Positions 33,276-44,156 of a DNA stretch of 64,000 nucleotides are shown here, in pieces. Below the pieces are notes generated by a model, which saw only the letters and a program-made list of their open reading frames with translations, had not been told where the DNA came from and searched no databases. This DNA comes from Macrosoma leucophasiata (Eukaryota; Arthropoda; Insecta; Lepidoptera; Hedylidae). Where the stretch lies: NCBI GenBank assembly GCA_036365455.1, contig JAWQUS010000020.1, forward strand, positions 9,893,001 to 9,957,000, written 5' to 3'. Numbering within the stretch: the first letter of the stretch is position 1; every line of letters begins with the position of its first letter. A program made the translations under genes and the position numbers.

Positions 33276-33659
33276 ATCATAAAGATAGCTAGAAGCTTTT
33301 AAAGACAATCCGATTTATTAGGATCTAAAGTAAAATTGTAGTTAAGGAAACACTTAGTGCATCTGTGAACGTTGAACTAGCCAATCAAGTGGAGAGCTTT
33401 TTAAAATTAAAAACTGTGGCGTTTGTGGCGTACCTTTTAAGCCATGAACCACGTCCAAGCTAGCACTAGCTTGTTATTTAGGTGAGTGCTTTCGTATTAT
33501 CCGCTGTAATTTCTTAGAATGTTGCTGAACATCTCTTATTTGGTACTTAGTTTGATTTAGTTTATATTATTACTAAATATTTAATAATAATATAAGTAAT
33601 AAATTATTACTAATACCAAAATGAAGTTATCATATATTAGCATTATAATTCTTGAACTT
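33276..33659. other. Unannotated stretch
   Basis: Nothing recognised. Confidence 0.4.
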
Positions 33660-33662
33660 TTA

Positions 33663-34135
33663 GCCTGGGTTGCACCAAAATATGTATTTGTTAAAGTTAG
33701 AGTTATTGTAACATTTCACATCCTTCTCTAACTTAAAGAAATCTGGTAAAGTTAGAGAAGGATGGGAAATGTTACAATTACTTTAAAAACGTAACTTCAC
33801 GCCTGTAATCCCCGTAGGGGTAGGCAGAGGTAAAGCATGCATTCAAGCATACATGCATACACCCACGATTCGCCGGTTACGTTTTGGCCCATGTAGTAGG
33901 TGGCGCGCCTGTTGACATCTCCGGGCATATTACCAAACTTCAAGGTACTTGGAAATTTCCAGAAAATGGAAAAATCACAATAGAACCAGAGATAATGGAC
34001 TTTACACTATCATCTCTGATAACCCCCTACCCGGGAATCGAACCCAGGACCGCAGCGTTGTAGTAGTGGCCTGCTACCACTAGGCTACCGAGGCAGTTAC
34101 TTTAACTTTAAAAAATATCATGGTGCAACCCAGGC
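33663..34135. mobile_element. MITE M5 interrupted by a SINE, TSD TTA
   Basis: Terminal inverted repeats GCCTGGGTTGCACCA (33663) and TGGTGCAACCCAGGC (ending 34135) are flanked by TTA on both sides (33660-33662, 34136-34138). The interior is itself palindromic (catccttctctaactt and aagttagagaaggatg). Removing the SINE and one 9 bp target copy leaves about 154 bp, close to the 144 bp second copy at 52779-52922. Harbinger-type by target size; non-coding. Confidence 0.88.
33787..34096 (-). mobile_element. SINE family B, full-length reference copy with 9 bp TSD
   Basis: Full-length 310 bp tRNA-derived SINE on the minus strand, inserted into MITE M5 and flanked by the perfect direct repeat TTACTTTAA (33778-33786, 34097-34105). 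The head has a box-A-like tagcctagtggtagc and box-B GGTTCGATTCC. The body carries ggaaatttccagaaaatgga (as written on the plus strand). The 3' tail on the minus strand reads cctctgcctaccccta, then gcgtgaagttacg, resembling the LINE D terminus cctaccccgttagggacctg-gcgtgaagatac. RNA polymerase III transcription from the internal boxes and mobilisation by LINE D-type machinery are inferences. Confidence 0.92.
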
Positions 34136-34146
34136 TTAGTTTCGTA

Positions 34147-34430
34147 CAGTACCCATCAAGAAATATTGAACAGTCAGCTTAAGAAAGAGACAATCGGCTA
34201 GTTTCGACTTCGTAGAACGTTACCTCTGTCGCACACCGCCTACGTACGTATAAGCACTGATAGTCCGGTATTGGTCAAAACTTGATGATCAAAAAGGTCG
34301 CCAAATGCCACATACATTATATACAATTACATAGGTAAGGTGCGAAAGAGATAATGCTCTACAGACCCAAAATAAGCCGAAGTCTTCTTCCTGGGCTCGA
34401 TATGCAATATTAAAATTTCTTGTGGGATAC
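34147..34430. mobile_element. MITE family M1, third copy
   Basis: cagtacccatcaagaaatat at the left and cttcctgggctcgatatgca ... tttcttgtgggatac at the right. The centre shares gacaatcggctagtttcgac with the other copies. It carries a ~40 bp insertion rich in tacat near 34310. Confidence 0.75.
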
Positions 34431-34520
34431 GTTAAGTATTTGTATATTATTGCATATGTCTCGTGAATAAAATAATGATTTTATATGACTGAAAAATCAC
34501 TGCTTCAGTAGCTTACTTAC

Positions 34521-34805
34521 TTTTACTGGTGGTAGAGCTCCAGGGTCGGAGCTCGCGGGCGTAGGCACACCGCATTACCTAATTTAGTTACGCTAAATGG
34601 TAGTGTTCAGCACTATCGTGTTCCGGTCAGGTGGTAATGTACGGCCCTGTAATTTCCGGCACAGAGGCATAACACCTTAGGTCTCAGGAGTGGTAACGCA
34701 TCTGCATTTTGACCTTGGTCTTTATGTAAGTGTCTTTAGGCTGCAGTCATCACTTAACATCAATGTGAACTGCATGCTTGTTTGCCACTTCCATTACATA
34801 AAAAA
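34521..34805 (+). mobile_element. Family A retroposon, reference description
   Basis: About 285 bp, present in roughly 20 whole or partial copies in this window in both orientations. Sense orientation starts ttttactggtggtagagctc, with a head hairpin (gagctccagggtcggagctc here; gagctccagtgacggagctc in better copies). It continues gggcgtaggca, ggtagtgttcagcactatcg, ggtggtaatgtacggccctg, ggcacagaggcataacacct, ttgaccttggtcttt, and tgaactgcatgcttgtttgc, and ends in an A-rich tail (ttacataaaaaa). The layout recalls BMC1-like or SINE-like repeats of Lepidoptera (recollection, not a search). No ORF. An oriented A-tail and constant 3' end with variable 5' ends fit retroposition. Confidence 0.88.
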
Positions 34806-34989
34806 GCCTAATTAATGTTAGTACGCCAGTACTGCTACGCTGGGGTTCTGGGTTCGATCGGTTTGTTGGGCTTCTCGACCCGAGAATTCCTAACAAACCC
34901 TAGTCTGTGACCTTATTTTGCTCAACTTGGTTGTGTACCACTGTTTTGTCCCCAACCCAAATTACTTGCAATTTTTGAGGTAATCTTTT

Positions 34990-35110
34990 TCATTACCCTA
35001 TTACCCTTACTGTCCGTCCGTCTGTCCGTTTGTCACCAGGCTAGAAGTATATCTTATTAACCATGACAGCTAGACAGTTGAAATTTTCACAGATGATGAT
35101 TTCTGTTGGG
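34990..35110 (+). mobile_element. Helitron-like noncoding fragment
   Basis: tgtccgtccgtctgtccgtt, tgtcaccaggctagaagtat and agacagttgaaattttcaca are phrases common in insect Helitron-type repeats, seen in reverse at 55150-55310. A tRNA-like 'gttctgggttcgatcgg' at 34845-34862 just upstream may be a SINE scrap. Confidence 0.45.
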
Positions 35111-35151
35111 TCTTTAACAACAAAAATACTTAAAACAGAATTAACACATAA

Positions 35152-35414
35152 TTTTTTTATGTTATGGAAATGGCAAACATGCACGCAGTTCACATTGATG
35201 TTTAGTGATGACTGCAGCCTATAGACACTCACACAAAGACCAAGGTCAAAATGCAAATGCGCTACCACCCCTGAGGCCTAAGTTTATGCCTCTGTGCCGG
35301 AAATTACAGGACCGTACATTACCACCTGACCGGAATACGATAGTGCTGAACACTACCATTTAGTGGCAAGTATATTAGGTAATGCGGTAGTGCCTACGCC
35401 CGCGAGCTCCGTCA
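35152..35414 (-). mobile_element. Family A, truncated at the head hairpin
   Basis: Complete from tail (attttttttatgttatggaa) to 'cgcgagctccgtca' at 35414, then abruptly unrelated sequence. Confidence 0.85.
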
Positions 35415-38054
35415 TGTTGACTCGACCGACCATCCAAATAAAACCTCTTAAATATGAAATAACTTAAATCATACCTAGTCAATTTCCCAAAGAATTTCCT
35501 CTAATTTTAAACTAATCTCAAAGGATCCACTCACAAACCTAAAGTATGAAATCATTCACCTGTCAACCACTCGTCCCATCAAGACCGAAATGTATGCTTA
35601 AACATAATATTTCCGTCATAAAACATAACAAGCTTATAAAACCGCAACATAATCGTGGGGGTCCCCATCCGTTCCCGCAGGACCCATTCCGCGTAGCTCG
35701 CCCCGAAAATTACTCGCCCTGCGTAATTTTGAGCTTTTTCCTTTGTTATTCTTTAAGGCCTCCCGAGGATTGGACGTTATGATCTCATTTTGAGTTATGA
35801 GAAAAAACTCTTAGGAGGTCCCGGCTCGAAATCATTGTCCGCAGGATTAGGTGCTTACTGGGAACTCCGAGTGTTTTTAAGAGAATTCTCTTTTTTATTT
35901 TTCCTTGCCAACTGTTGGGTAGGCGCAATTTATTAATCTACTTATAAAATAGAAATTAAGCTTTTATTATACTCGGACAGGGTTGGAACGGATCACCTGT
36001 TTGATATCGTTTTTATGTCTATAATTTACCTAATAGGTAAACTTATCCAATAATTATAATGGCCTAATTCTCAGAACATACCAGTCGAATCGGCACTAAA
36101 AATCCACTTACTTGCTTCAACCTAATCACGCGTTCTTTGTCAGATCAAGAAAACAAATTTATTCAGATGCAATTCAACACAGACCAATCAGCCTTCCTTC
36201 AATTCAACGACTATTATGTAATTGAAAATTACGGCCCTGAACAATTTTTAAAATATAAAGAAAATAATTAATCCTCAAAACCAAGACTACTACAGGAATA
36301 TCACTTAAAGCAACAATTTCAAGCTAAGCGAAGGCACAATGGACTATTTGTGAAAATTGTACAAATATCACGAATAATTTAATTGTTACCAAAAACCCTT
36401 TCATCCGAAATACTTTCTTATATATATACTTAACACGCTCATGTGGTTTAAGTGTTAATTAAAAGATCCGGTGCTTTTGTTTCAATGTAAATATTAAAAC
36501 GACGTTACCTTTTATGTATCATTTCATTTGAAAAGGATTGTAATGTTGCAAGGAACTCTTACGGAGCCATATTGTTTCATGGAAAATGACACTGGTTGTC
36601 GTTAAAGATCCTAGAATAGAAAGATAATAAAACAAATAGCAAGTCTTACAAGCAACAGTAAAACGTCAAGTTTAGGTGAAGTCGTCTCAAGTTATTCCGT
36701 AGTCAAAGCCCCTAACGGCACCGACGGGTCACACTGTGGACAGATTTTATTACTTATTTTAGTTACTTTATGTTGTTCCTGAACATTGAGCAACTTTAAC
36801 CGTGTAGTTACAATTTTATCTCTTTCGTTCACCTTTTCTTGTTACAGCGAAATTTTCCCTTGGTAACAGATCAAATGAGACTTCATCTTCTCTCGGGATT
36901 ATAAAAGTTTTTAATGTTTATAAAACTTCTTGTACGTGAAAAAATGTTGGTAAACTTTCAAATAGGATACTTAAGTTAGAAGATAGGATCTGAAGTTATG
37001 CTAAAATTAATATCCTATAAATATTATGTCATCAGAAGTAAGGAAATTATCTTTATTTGGGGTAATATCGAGTTCAATCGATCGAACAAGTGACTTTGAA
37101 ATAAAAATAAAACCAACCAGAACACCACCAGTACTCAGAAGTTTTCCAGGAAAAAGCGTATAGTTACATCATATTCAAATAATGTATTAAGTACCTATTA
37201 TACCTGTAGTATATTACCTGTAGTAGGTACGTATTTGGTGATATTATGTTACCATGGGACATAAATACCTACTTATTATTTCCACGAATTTTAATTGAAA
37301 CTTTACGATTCAAACTTCATATAAAAATATCTAGGTGCTTAAAATATTTATGAAATTATTTTTAATTTGTGTTATAAAGTTCTGAAATCAGGCTCAAATA
37401 CGTTTTAACATATTTCAACGTACACTTTGGCATCCCTATGAATAATCATGAATTATTCTTGTATCACCACTAATGGCTAAACCTTTAATATTATCTACAC
37501 TCAGCACGTACGGATTCCCATAAATTAATACGTGGTACGTTCAATTCCGGCGACGTGCAATTTTCAGTAAAGCCCATCGCTTCGTCCGCGAAATGTCACC
37601 GATTCGCGAATGAAACCGGTTTGATCGCACGCATAAATGTGCATGGACTAGAATTGAGAGTCCAGTCGCGTGCACGCATATTGTTATTCGTATAATTTGC
37701 CAGAACACATCCAAACAGCACTACTGCGTTGCTGTCGCCGCGCATCCACCGGGAGGATGAAAGCGACAAATCTGTTGTAACATTGGCTTAACGGCCCGCG
37801 CTTTGGGTTTGGTACAAACTAAAGGCGGTTTGAAAATTCAATTCTGGGGTAGTATTGCAATCATACTAATTTTAACACGTTTAGGGAGTAGTTTCTGGAG
37901 GACTGAGGGGAGCTTAGCTCTTAATGAGCTGTCAAGGACACGATCCTCAATGAGGCGCACTAGTAGATAGTCTGTAACAGACCTGCAGATCTGCTAGACT
38001 ACAGTAGTCTGCGAGCTGTTCCGTATCTCAAAAGGAAAAACTGAACCCTCATAA
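35415..38054. other. Long unannotated stretch
   Basis: 2.6 kb with no recognised transposon. 35640-35900 and 37500-37820 are less AT-rich (37540-37800 contains many CG dinucleotides) and are candidates for single-copy host sequence such as conserved non-coding DNA or an untranslated exon. No coding evidence. Confidence 0.4.
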
Positions 38055-38250
38055 GGTCACTTGTGTGTCTGTCTATCTGACTGCCCATGCCCTTCCCTCT
38101 CCCGCTTTATTGCCAAAACTACTGCGCCTATTTTATTAATAAAATACAGAAAATAGATATCGACAATAGATTACAGAAAAACAGTTACGAAGTCTATGGT
38201 ATATAAGGTTACATAGGAAATCTGTCAATTGTCCAGAACCCTGTATCTAC
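38055..38250. mobile_element. Helitron-like noncoding fragment
   Basis: tcacttgtgtgtctgtctat and ccaaaactactgcgcctatt are phrases of the TGTC-rich repeat type; edges unclear. Confidence 0.35.
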
Positions 38251-38284
38251 CAGTCCTTTAATCAGTATGAGTTATGATTGGTGT

Positions 38285-38505
38285 TGAACTTATGACAAGT
38301 GAATGCTACACTGCCTATAGATATTTACATAAAAACAGAGGTCAATATGCAGACACGTTAACATCCCTGATGAAGTTGTTTTACTTCCAAGATAGTTATT
38401 AAGGGCATATCTACATTACAATTTAATCAAAACACGATAATGGTGAACGGTTTGGCGGCAGAAAGACTAAATAATGCGGTGGTTCCTACGCCATCGAGCT
38501 GAGGC
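38285..38505 (-). mobile_element. Family A, strongly diverged
   Basis: ctacactgcctatagatatt ... aacacgataatggtgaacgg ... aataatgcggtggttcctac align along the family A consensus with many indels. Confidence 0.55.
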
Positions 38506-38894
38506 AACGAATCCTCCTCCGACTGTGGTTCATTGTGTATCTAAAAGATAAAACACTTTTTATCCGTGTACTCGCCTCCGCTTTTAACTTAAACAGCTTA
38601 AAAGCACTCCGCGCAGTGACCAGTAGACAGCGTCCGCTAAAATTACACGCCACTCAACAACAAAACTTTGCTGACAACGACATTACTATTACAAATCAAT
38701 TATTGTTCATCATAATAACACAGTATATGAAGATTCTATAATACGTTCTTAAACTGTGATGATAATATGTTTTACTACTTGTGAATTAAAAGTAACATAA
38801 AAAGGTAGGTAAACGATAACTTGTCCTACAAAACACATTTCCCACCACGTGCTCATATATCCAGCAGTATTATCTGAAATATCAATTTAAAACC
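38506..38894. other. Unannotated stretch
   Basis: Nothing recognised. Confidence 0.4.
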
Positions 38895-39055
38895 TGGACC
38901 AACGGCTTAACGTGCCCTCCGAAGCACGGAACCGCGCATTTTTATTTGCCACTAGCGGTCACCCATCACATACCCGACCGGCGCGGTCGGGTGTGTGATG
39001 GTCGTATCATACAACCGAATAGATCGCTTGCGATCTACACCGGGGCCATACGCGC
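38895..39055 (-). mobile_element. RTE-type LINE 3' UTR repeat, inverted fragment
   Basis: Reverse complement of 23225-23370: aacggcttaacgtgccctcc, gaagcacggaaccgcgcatt, agatcgcttgcgatctacac. It ends next to the CR1-like LINE tail. Confidence 0.65.
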
Positions 39056-39074
39056 TGAGATAGTTATTAAGGGA

Positions 39075-40133
39075 CTACACATTATTTATTTATTTATTTA
39101 TTTATTCTTTAAGCACATAAGAAATGTACATAAGGCGGACTTAATACCTAGTGGTATTCTCTACCAGCCAACCTTAGGGCCAAATAGAGCTGTCGAAGGT
39201 GCATTATAAAAAGAAATTTTGAATATAATGAAAACAATTGTTACTTAAAAATAAATTTATTACATAAATATTTATATAATATGGTAAATAAAAATACAAA
39301 AGACATAAAATATATACTATACTACAGAATACATATATAGACTAATATAGACATACAAACATAAGTTTATAGATACATATAAAAAAATATATATACATTC
39401 ATATTTATTAACAGTAGCAAAATAAAACAATGATGATAGTGCAATTACATTATTAACATTCATTAGAGGAAGATAAGTAGTATTTTTTAAGCCTGTGATT
39501 TAACGATACTTTACTCGGAGCCTTCTTGATATCTAGGGGAAGCGCGTTCCAGAGCTTGATTGCTGTAACAGTAAAAGAATTTGAGTAAAAACCAGAATTG
39601 TGAGAAGGAATTTCATATATGAGATTGCCGGCAGAACGAAGATTGAGGTCATGAGAATCACCAAGGATTTGAAAATTTGATTTTAAATAAATAGGAGCAC
39701 AAGGATCATTAACGATGCTAAAAAACATACGGAGTATCCGAATGGACCTCCTTTCGCGGATTGGTAGCCATTTAAGCTGAGAACGATAGCTGGATATATG
39801 GTCATATTTACGCAGTCCGAAGATGTATCTAATACAATTGTTGAGCATCCGATCCATTTTATTAAGCTGGTCTTGTGTTAGGTCAGAGCAGCAAACATCT
39901 GCATAGTCAACAATGGGCAATACCAACGACTGAACCAAAAGCGTTTTTGTTCGAATAGGCAAGAAATTTTTAAAACGATACAAGGAGCGCATTGTTACTG
40001 TTACTCGTCGATTTATATCGGTGATATAATTTTTCCAACTTAATTCTCTATCAATAATTAAGCCTAGATCTTTGACATGAGTTGATATTGGGATAGTACT
40101 GTTATTATAAAGAATAGGAGTAATCCTGTCGTA
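39075..40133 (-). pseudogene. CR1-like LINE, RT C-terminus plus 3' UTR
   Basis: A minus-strand ORF continuous from about 40133 to 39453 encodes the end of a non-LTR reverse transcriptase. It shows VKDLGLIIDRELSWKNYI (upstream of the first ATG), then FLPIRTKTLLVQSLVLPIVD, NCIRYIFGLRKYDHISSYRS, LKWLPIRERRSIRILRMFF and FTVTAIKLWNALPLDIKKAP before the stop. It is followed by ~380 bp of UTR with ttaagtccgccttatgtaca and an (AAAT)n tail (39075-39101 on the plus strand). The open frame indicates a fairly young copy. It is 5'-truncated at about 40133, so it lacks the catalytic palm and the endonuclease. Clade by resemblance: CR1/Jockey group. Confidence 0.85.
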
Positions 40134-40148
40134 GTATAGTAGTTAGTA

Positions 40149-40200
40149 GTACCATCTAACCGGAATATGATAGTGCTGAACACTATCATTTGGCGGTTGT
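40149..40200 (-). mobile_element. Family A fragment
   Basis: accatctaaccggaatatga and tagtgctgaacactatcatt match the middle of family A. Confidence 0.6.
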
Positions 40201-40688
40201 GACTATGCACTCGAGCTTGTGACTATGCATTTTTAAGTTTAGGTATATCATACAAAAAGATATCCTCTTACAGCACGCCTATTCTTACAAGTCTCACATT
40301 TAGCAAATGTTGGTTTAGTCATGTAATAGTATTCCACTAAGCGCAGTTAGTCCCACTTTAATACTCGAACCATTGAGCAAGAAAAGCACTACATGGACCA
40401 CAAAGGCGTTACCTTATATCACTCCTAACTGTAAGATTCAGCCTCTCTCGCAGTAAGAGAACTGGTGAGATGGCAGTCGTTAGGCTTGAGATCAACCTAA
40501 TAAACAGCTTCTGCTTATCTCCAACCACAACTTGTATGTAGCTTAGACTGAGAATAACAATTATTGTAATACGGCTATAAATACTGCTTTTGGCTTGCGA
40601 ATTAAAACAAATACTTTAGATAACTGAGTATGAAGTTTAACGAACGAATCTCGAGAGATTATTTTAGCTATGTGAGTGTATTTAAGAA
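40201..40688. other. Unannotated stretch
   Basis: Nothing recognised. Confidence 0.4.
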
Positions 40689-40786
40689 AACGTAACGTTA
40701 CTTCGCGCCTTTTTTCCTCAAGGGGAAGGTAGAAGTAAATGCGTGCATTCAAGCATACAAACACACATGAGTCGCCCGTAAGTGTT
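40689..40786 (-). mobile_element. SINE family B, 3' tail fragment
   Basis: cgttacttcgcgcctttttt, aggggaaggtagaagtaaat and gcattcaagcatacaaacac correspond to the SINE tail. The sequence then changes into the Penelope-type fragment. Confidence 0.7.
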
Positions 40787-41106
40787 ATTTCAAATAATGG
40801 TATTAATGACCAAGAGTATTACTATATTCCACTATTGGATTGTGATTGTGAACTCTCATATATTGGTCAAACGAAGAGAGCTGTATCCACTCGCGTTAAA
40901 GAACACATTGTTGATGTCAAAAACGGAAACGGAAAAACAGTGAAGTCTGCAGTCTGTGAACACATAGCAGATAAGCCGAATCATTACATCCGGCCTGAAA
41001 AAGTTCGTATACTCACTAGAGAACACAGACCGATTCCACGAATGGTACGCAAGGCTAATCAAATAAAAAAAACACTCAAATTTTAATAGAGAAGATGGAT
41101 GGCGAT
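40787..41106 (+). pseudogene. Penelope-like element GIY-YIG endonuclease fragment
   Basis: The frame opening before 40790 encodes YYYIPLLDCDCELSYIGQTK (GIY-YIG core with the second half as YIG), RAVSTRVKEHIVDVKN, SAVCEHIADKPNHYIRPEKV and LTREHRPIPRMVRKA. This is the order and spacing of the GIY-YIG endonuclease at the C-terminus of Penelope-like retroelements. After a one-base slip in the A-run near 41070, NFNREDGW follows, a common end of that domain. The first ATG (40739) lies in the SINE tail and is not the real start. In an intact element the domain nicks target DNA. No reverse-transcriptase part is present, so this is a remnant. A host GIY-YIG protein is less likely given the C-terminal NFNREDGW. 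Confidence 0.75.
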
Positions 41107-42847
41107 TTTCAATATTTCAATTTCACAACAGTTTTATTTGAATAAATAATCCTGTTTTTTTTATTCGGACATCATGTACAACAATGTTGATCAATTTTGT
41201 CTATAACAACATAATATGATTCGTATTCTTCTAATATAATTGGTTCTATCCCACAAAAGAGATCTGCGCTCATCAGTGTACCTTCAAAACCGCGTCGTGC
41301 ATCGAGTTCAAAATTCGAAATGTAACACAAGTGGACGAGATTGCGGAATCCATGCAATTTTACACCGGGTGAGCACTGAATCTGTAAAGAATCTCTTTGT
41401 AAACCATCCCTCGATTCAGACTTTGTAGTCGTCTCGAGAAAAGTCTGGCTACACCGGCCCGTTATCTTCGGATTTGTGAATGAACGAGACATAAAGCCTT
41501 GAAAGATGTTCGTACGAGCTTGAAATAAAGAATTTCCGCGTGTATTTCTCTTACAATGTCGAACGAGGATCGATGTCCTCTACAATGTATTGTGAAATTT
41601 TTATTTGAAAATAATACGTATAGGTACATATTTAGATATAAGTTTTGCTATGTAGCCCGAATTGATGTTAGTCTACTAGACAAAGGTAGTGAAAAATATT
41701 TATCAAACTAAAATCTATTACGTCTTAAAGGTAAATAAGTAAAAGAAACAGAAACTTTAATTATTCTGTAACTTTTATTTTAACGATATAACCATGTGAG
41801 GTTTCACCGAAACCAGGAATATTATTCTAGGGACGCGTTATACCTGGAATCACGAGCGGCCTTCATATTTAAGATAATATTCGGAACACAACATCTTGCT
41901 GGCTGTATATTTTGGAGTTTCAAAGCGTCCTTAGATTGGGTAACAGCTCCATATTAATATGTATGAATGTTACTTCAGCAAACAAGTAAAAGACATGCCA
42001 GACGTCGACGGTTCCTTGTCCGCCGAAATGTCCCCTCCACGACTCACTCTATAATTCAAAGATTCGCTCGCGCCGTATAAAGAGACATCTTTAATAAAAT
42101 ATTCACAAACAAGTACGTGTCGTGTGTGTTGAAATATTCGGATGCTTAACGTTGTTTTGCTCGAAAAGTCTGCCATTACGTTATTTATCTAATGTTGACT
42201 TTAATAACACGCATCAATTTACTGTTGGTACATCAAACTACAACATCAGCAAATTAAATGGAAAAAGGTTTGGGAGAAAGAAATAATATGTACAGGAAAA
42301 TAACACAATTTTCCCATATATATCAGGGAATAAGTTCACTCTCGGAAACGTATATTTTTATACCAATAACATGACAAATACCAATTTTCATCTTCACTGA
42401 ATAAGTGCTGTTATGCTTCCGATCAAGAATATCAAAACGTCGTACAGGCGTACATTTGGACCAAAAAAGAACGATGTAGCATCGACAGACGATAAATCAC
42501 TCCGCATTGTTGGCGAAAAGTCGAAAATGGTAAGCAAACCTCGAGCTTAGCACTACGGGAACGCTTTCAAGGTTTTCAAGAATTTTTCTTCTGATAAATA
42601 AGATAAATGTACCAACAAATATAATGCTGGTGAATTATATTAGGTACATTGAGTGACATTTAGTGCTGTACGTACAATTACCGTTACTTACATACATGAT
42701 TTATTAATAAGTATTATACCTATTGATGTACACAGCTTGTGTTTGTAAATACGCAATATATTAATTTTCTAATGTGTGTATATTGTCATACTGTAAAGAT
42801 TAATATTTTCCGATCAGATTTTAATGCGCGGTTGCAAATTTTGCGAG
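41107..42847. other. Long unannotated stretch
   Basis: No recognised element. 41240-41500 (106-codon minus-strand ORF) and 41990-42080 are less AT-rich; no motifs recognised. Confidence 0.4.
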
Positions 42848-43018
42848 CAGAGGTATCATCTCAGCCAAAAGACGTCCACAGCTGGACAAAAGCCTCCCGA
42901 TTAGAGGGGGATATTCCATAATCACCACGTTTCGTATGCGGATTGGCGATCGCAGTGGCGGTAGTTTTATCGCAGGACACTGCTGACCATCTTGCGTTTT
43001 CGCATTTACTACCGCCAA
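42848..43018 (-). mobile_element. LINE family E-type 3' fragment
   Basis: atctcagccaaaagacgtcc-acagctggac is the reversed LINE terminus, followed by cggattggcgatcgcagtgg and catcttgcgttttcgcattt shared with 24371-24470. Confidence 0.6.
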
Positions 43019-43329
43019 ATTCCATCAAGTCTTTAAAAACAACAATATAGGTACGACTACTCTAGATCAAAAAATATAAAGGCGGATAATTATTCAAGAA
43101 TCGAATACCTGAAGAAACTTATCTTCAAGAAGTAAACGTCTAAGCTCAAAGAAAATATTCAGCGTTTATTTTATATCGGAGGGCAATGGCTGTAACATGC
43201 GTCATACTCGTGAATGGGTGGTGTTGGTGGGGACTGGTCTGTTCTGGTTTGCAGGAGCTACATCACATTTAGTAGATAGCAGTTTATTTGCATCTATGCT
43301 ATGGACGTTCACATTATTTGATTTTTGAT

Positions 43330-43680
43330 AATTTGTACTAGATTTAAGCTCTCATTTAAAAGAGCTCTTACTGAGTTTGTTGGGTAGCGGAGTTCTTCAC
43401 AGCAGTGACTGCACTTGGAACTCTGCTAATCGAATAACTTTGATCTTGACGAATAAGTTTTTCTTTTTCTTCATTTATCATCATTGAAGGAATTGAAAAA
43501 TTTCGTGATTATTATGTTTTAACTAAGTAGTTTAAATTCTATTTTTTAATTACTATTCATATATGATTTTGCTTTACTTTATGTAATGGTTATTCACTCT
43601 AGGTATTTTATATTTCTTGATGTTTTGAAAGTATCTGTAAAGATCTATTCGAAATAAAAATATTTTCTATTTCTATTTCT
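43330..43680 (+). mobile_element. Possible LINE 3' UTR with (TTTCTA)n tail
   Basis: The end 'aataaaaatattttctattt-ctatttcta' at 43653-43681 has a polyadenylation-like signal and a short hexamer tail typical of LINE 3' ends. No coding remains, so the start is a guess. Confidence 0.4.
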
Positions 43681-43795
43681 ACCGTCATGATGGTATGAAA
43701 TTTGCTATGACAACGTGCCAACATAAAATGGTGTGACGACTGCAATTGCTTAGATACAACCCTCCGTGAACATCCTTCGAAAGAACGTTATAATC

Positions 43796-44156
43796 TATCT
43801 ATCTTTACTTATAATAAAACTGTAGAAGTGTAAATTCTGAACATTAAAAATATTGAAAAAATGTATACCGCTTGCATCTAGTAACATCCCCTATGTTACT
43901 AGATCGATACCGAACACAAATATATGATAAAATAAAAATTTGTCTGTCCGTCAGTCGGTTCTTCAAGCATCACACAGAAACTTCAGGTCCGATTACAATG
44001 AAAATTGGTATGATTATACTTTAACCTTTGGCGTACAAAACTGGGTACTTTTATCCCGGAAAAATGTCTGTTTGTCTGTGTGTTTGTGCACGCTAATTTC
44101 AGAAACGGCTTATTCGATTTGCGGTTGCTTTGCCCGCGACTTCGTTCGCGTGGAAT
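43796..44156 (+). mobile_element. Dispersed Helitron-type repeat, plus copy
   Basis: Shared with the minus-strand copy at 55460-55775: aaactgtagaagtgtaaatt, ttaacctttggcgtacaaaa, ctaatttcagaaacggctta. It ends tttgcccgcgacttcgttcg-cgtgg, a sequence common at Helitron-type ends. Non-coding. Confidence 0.65.
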
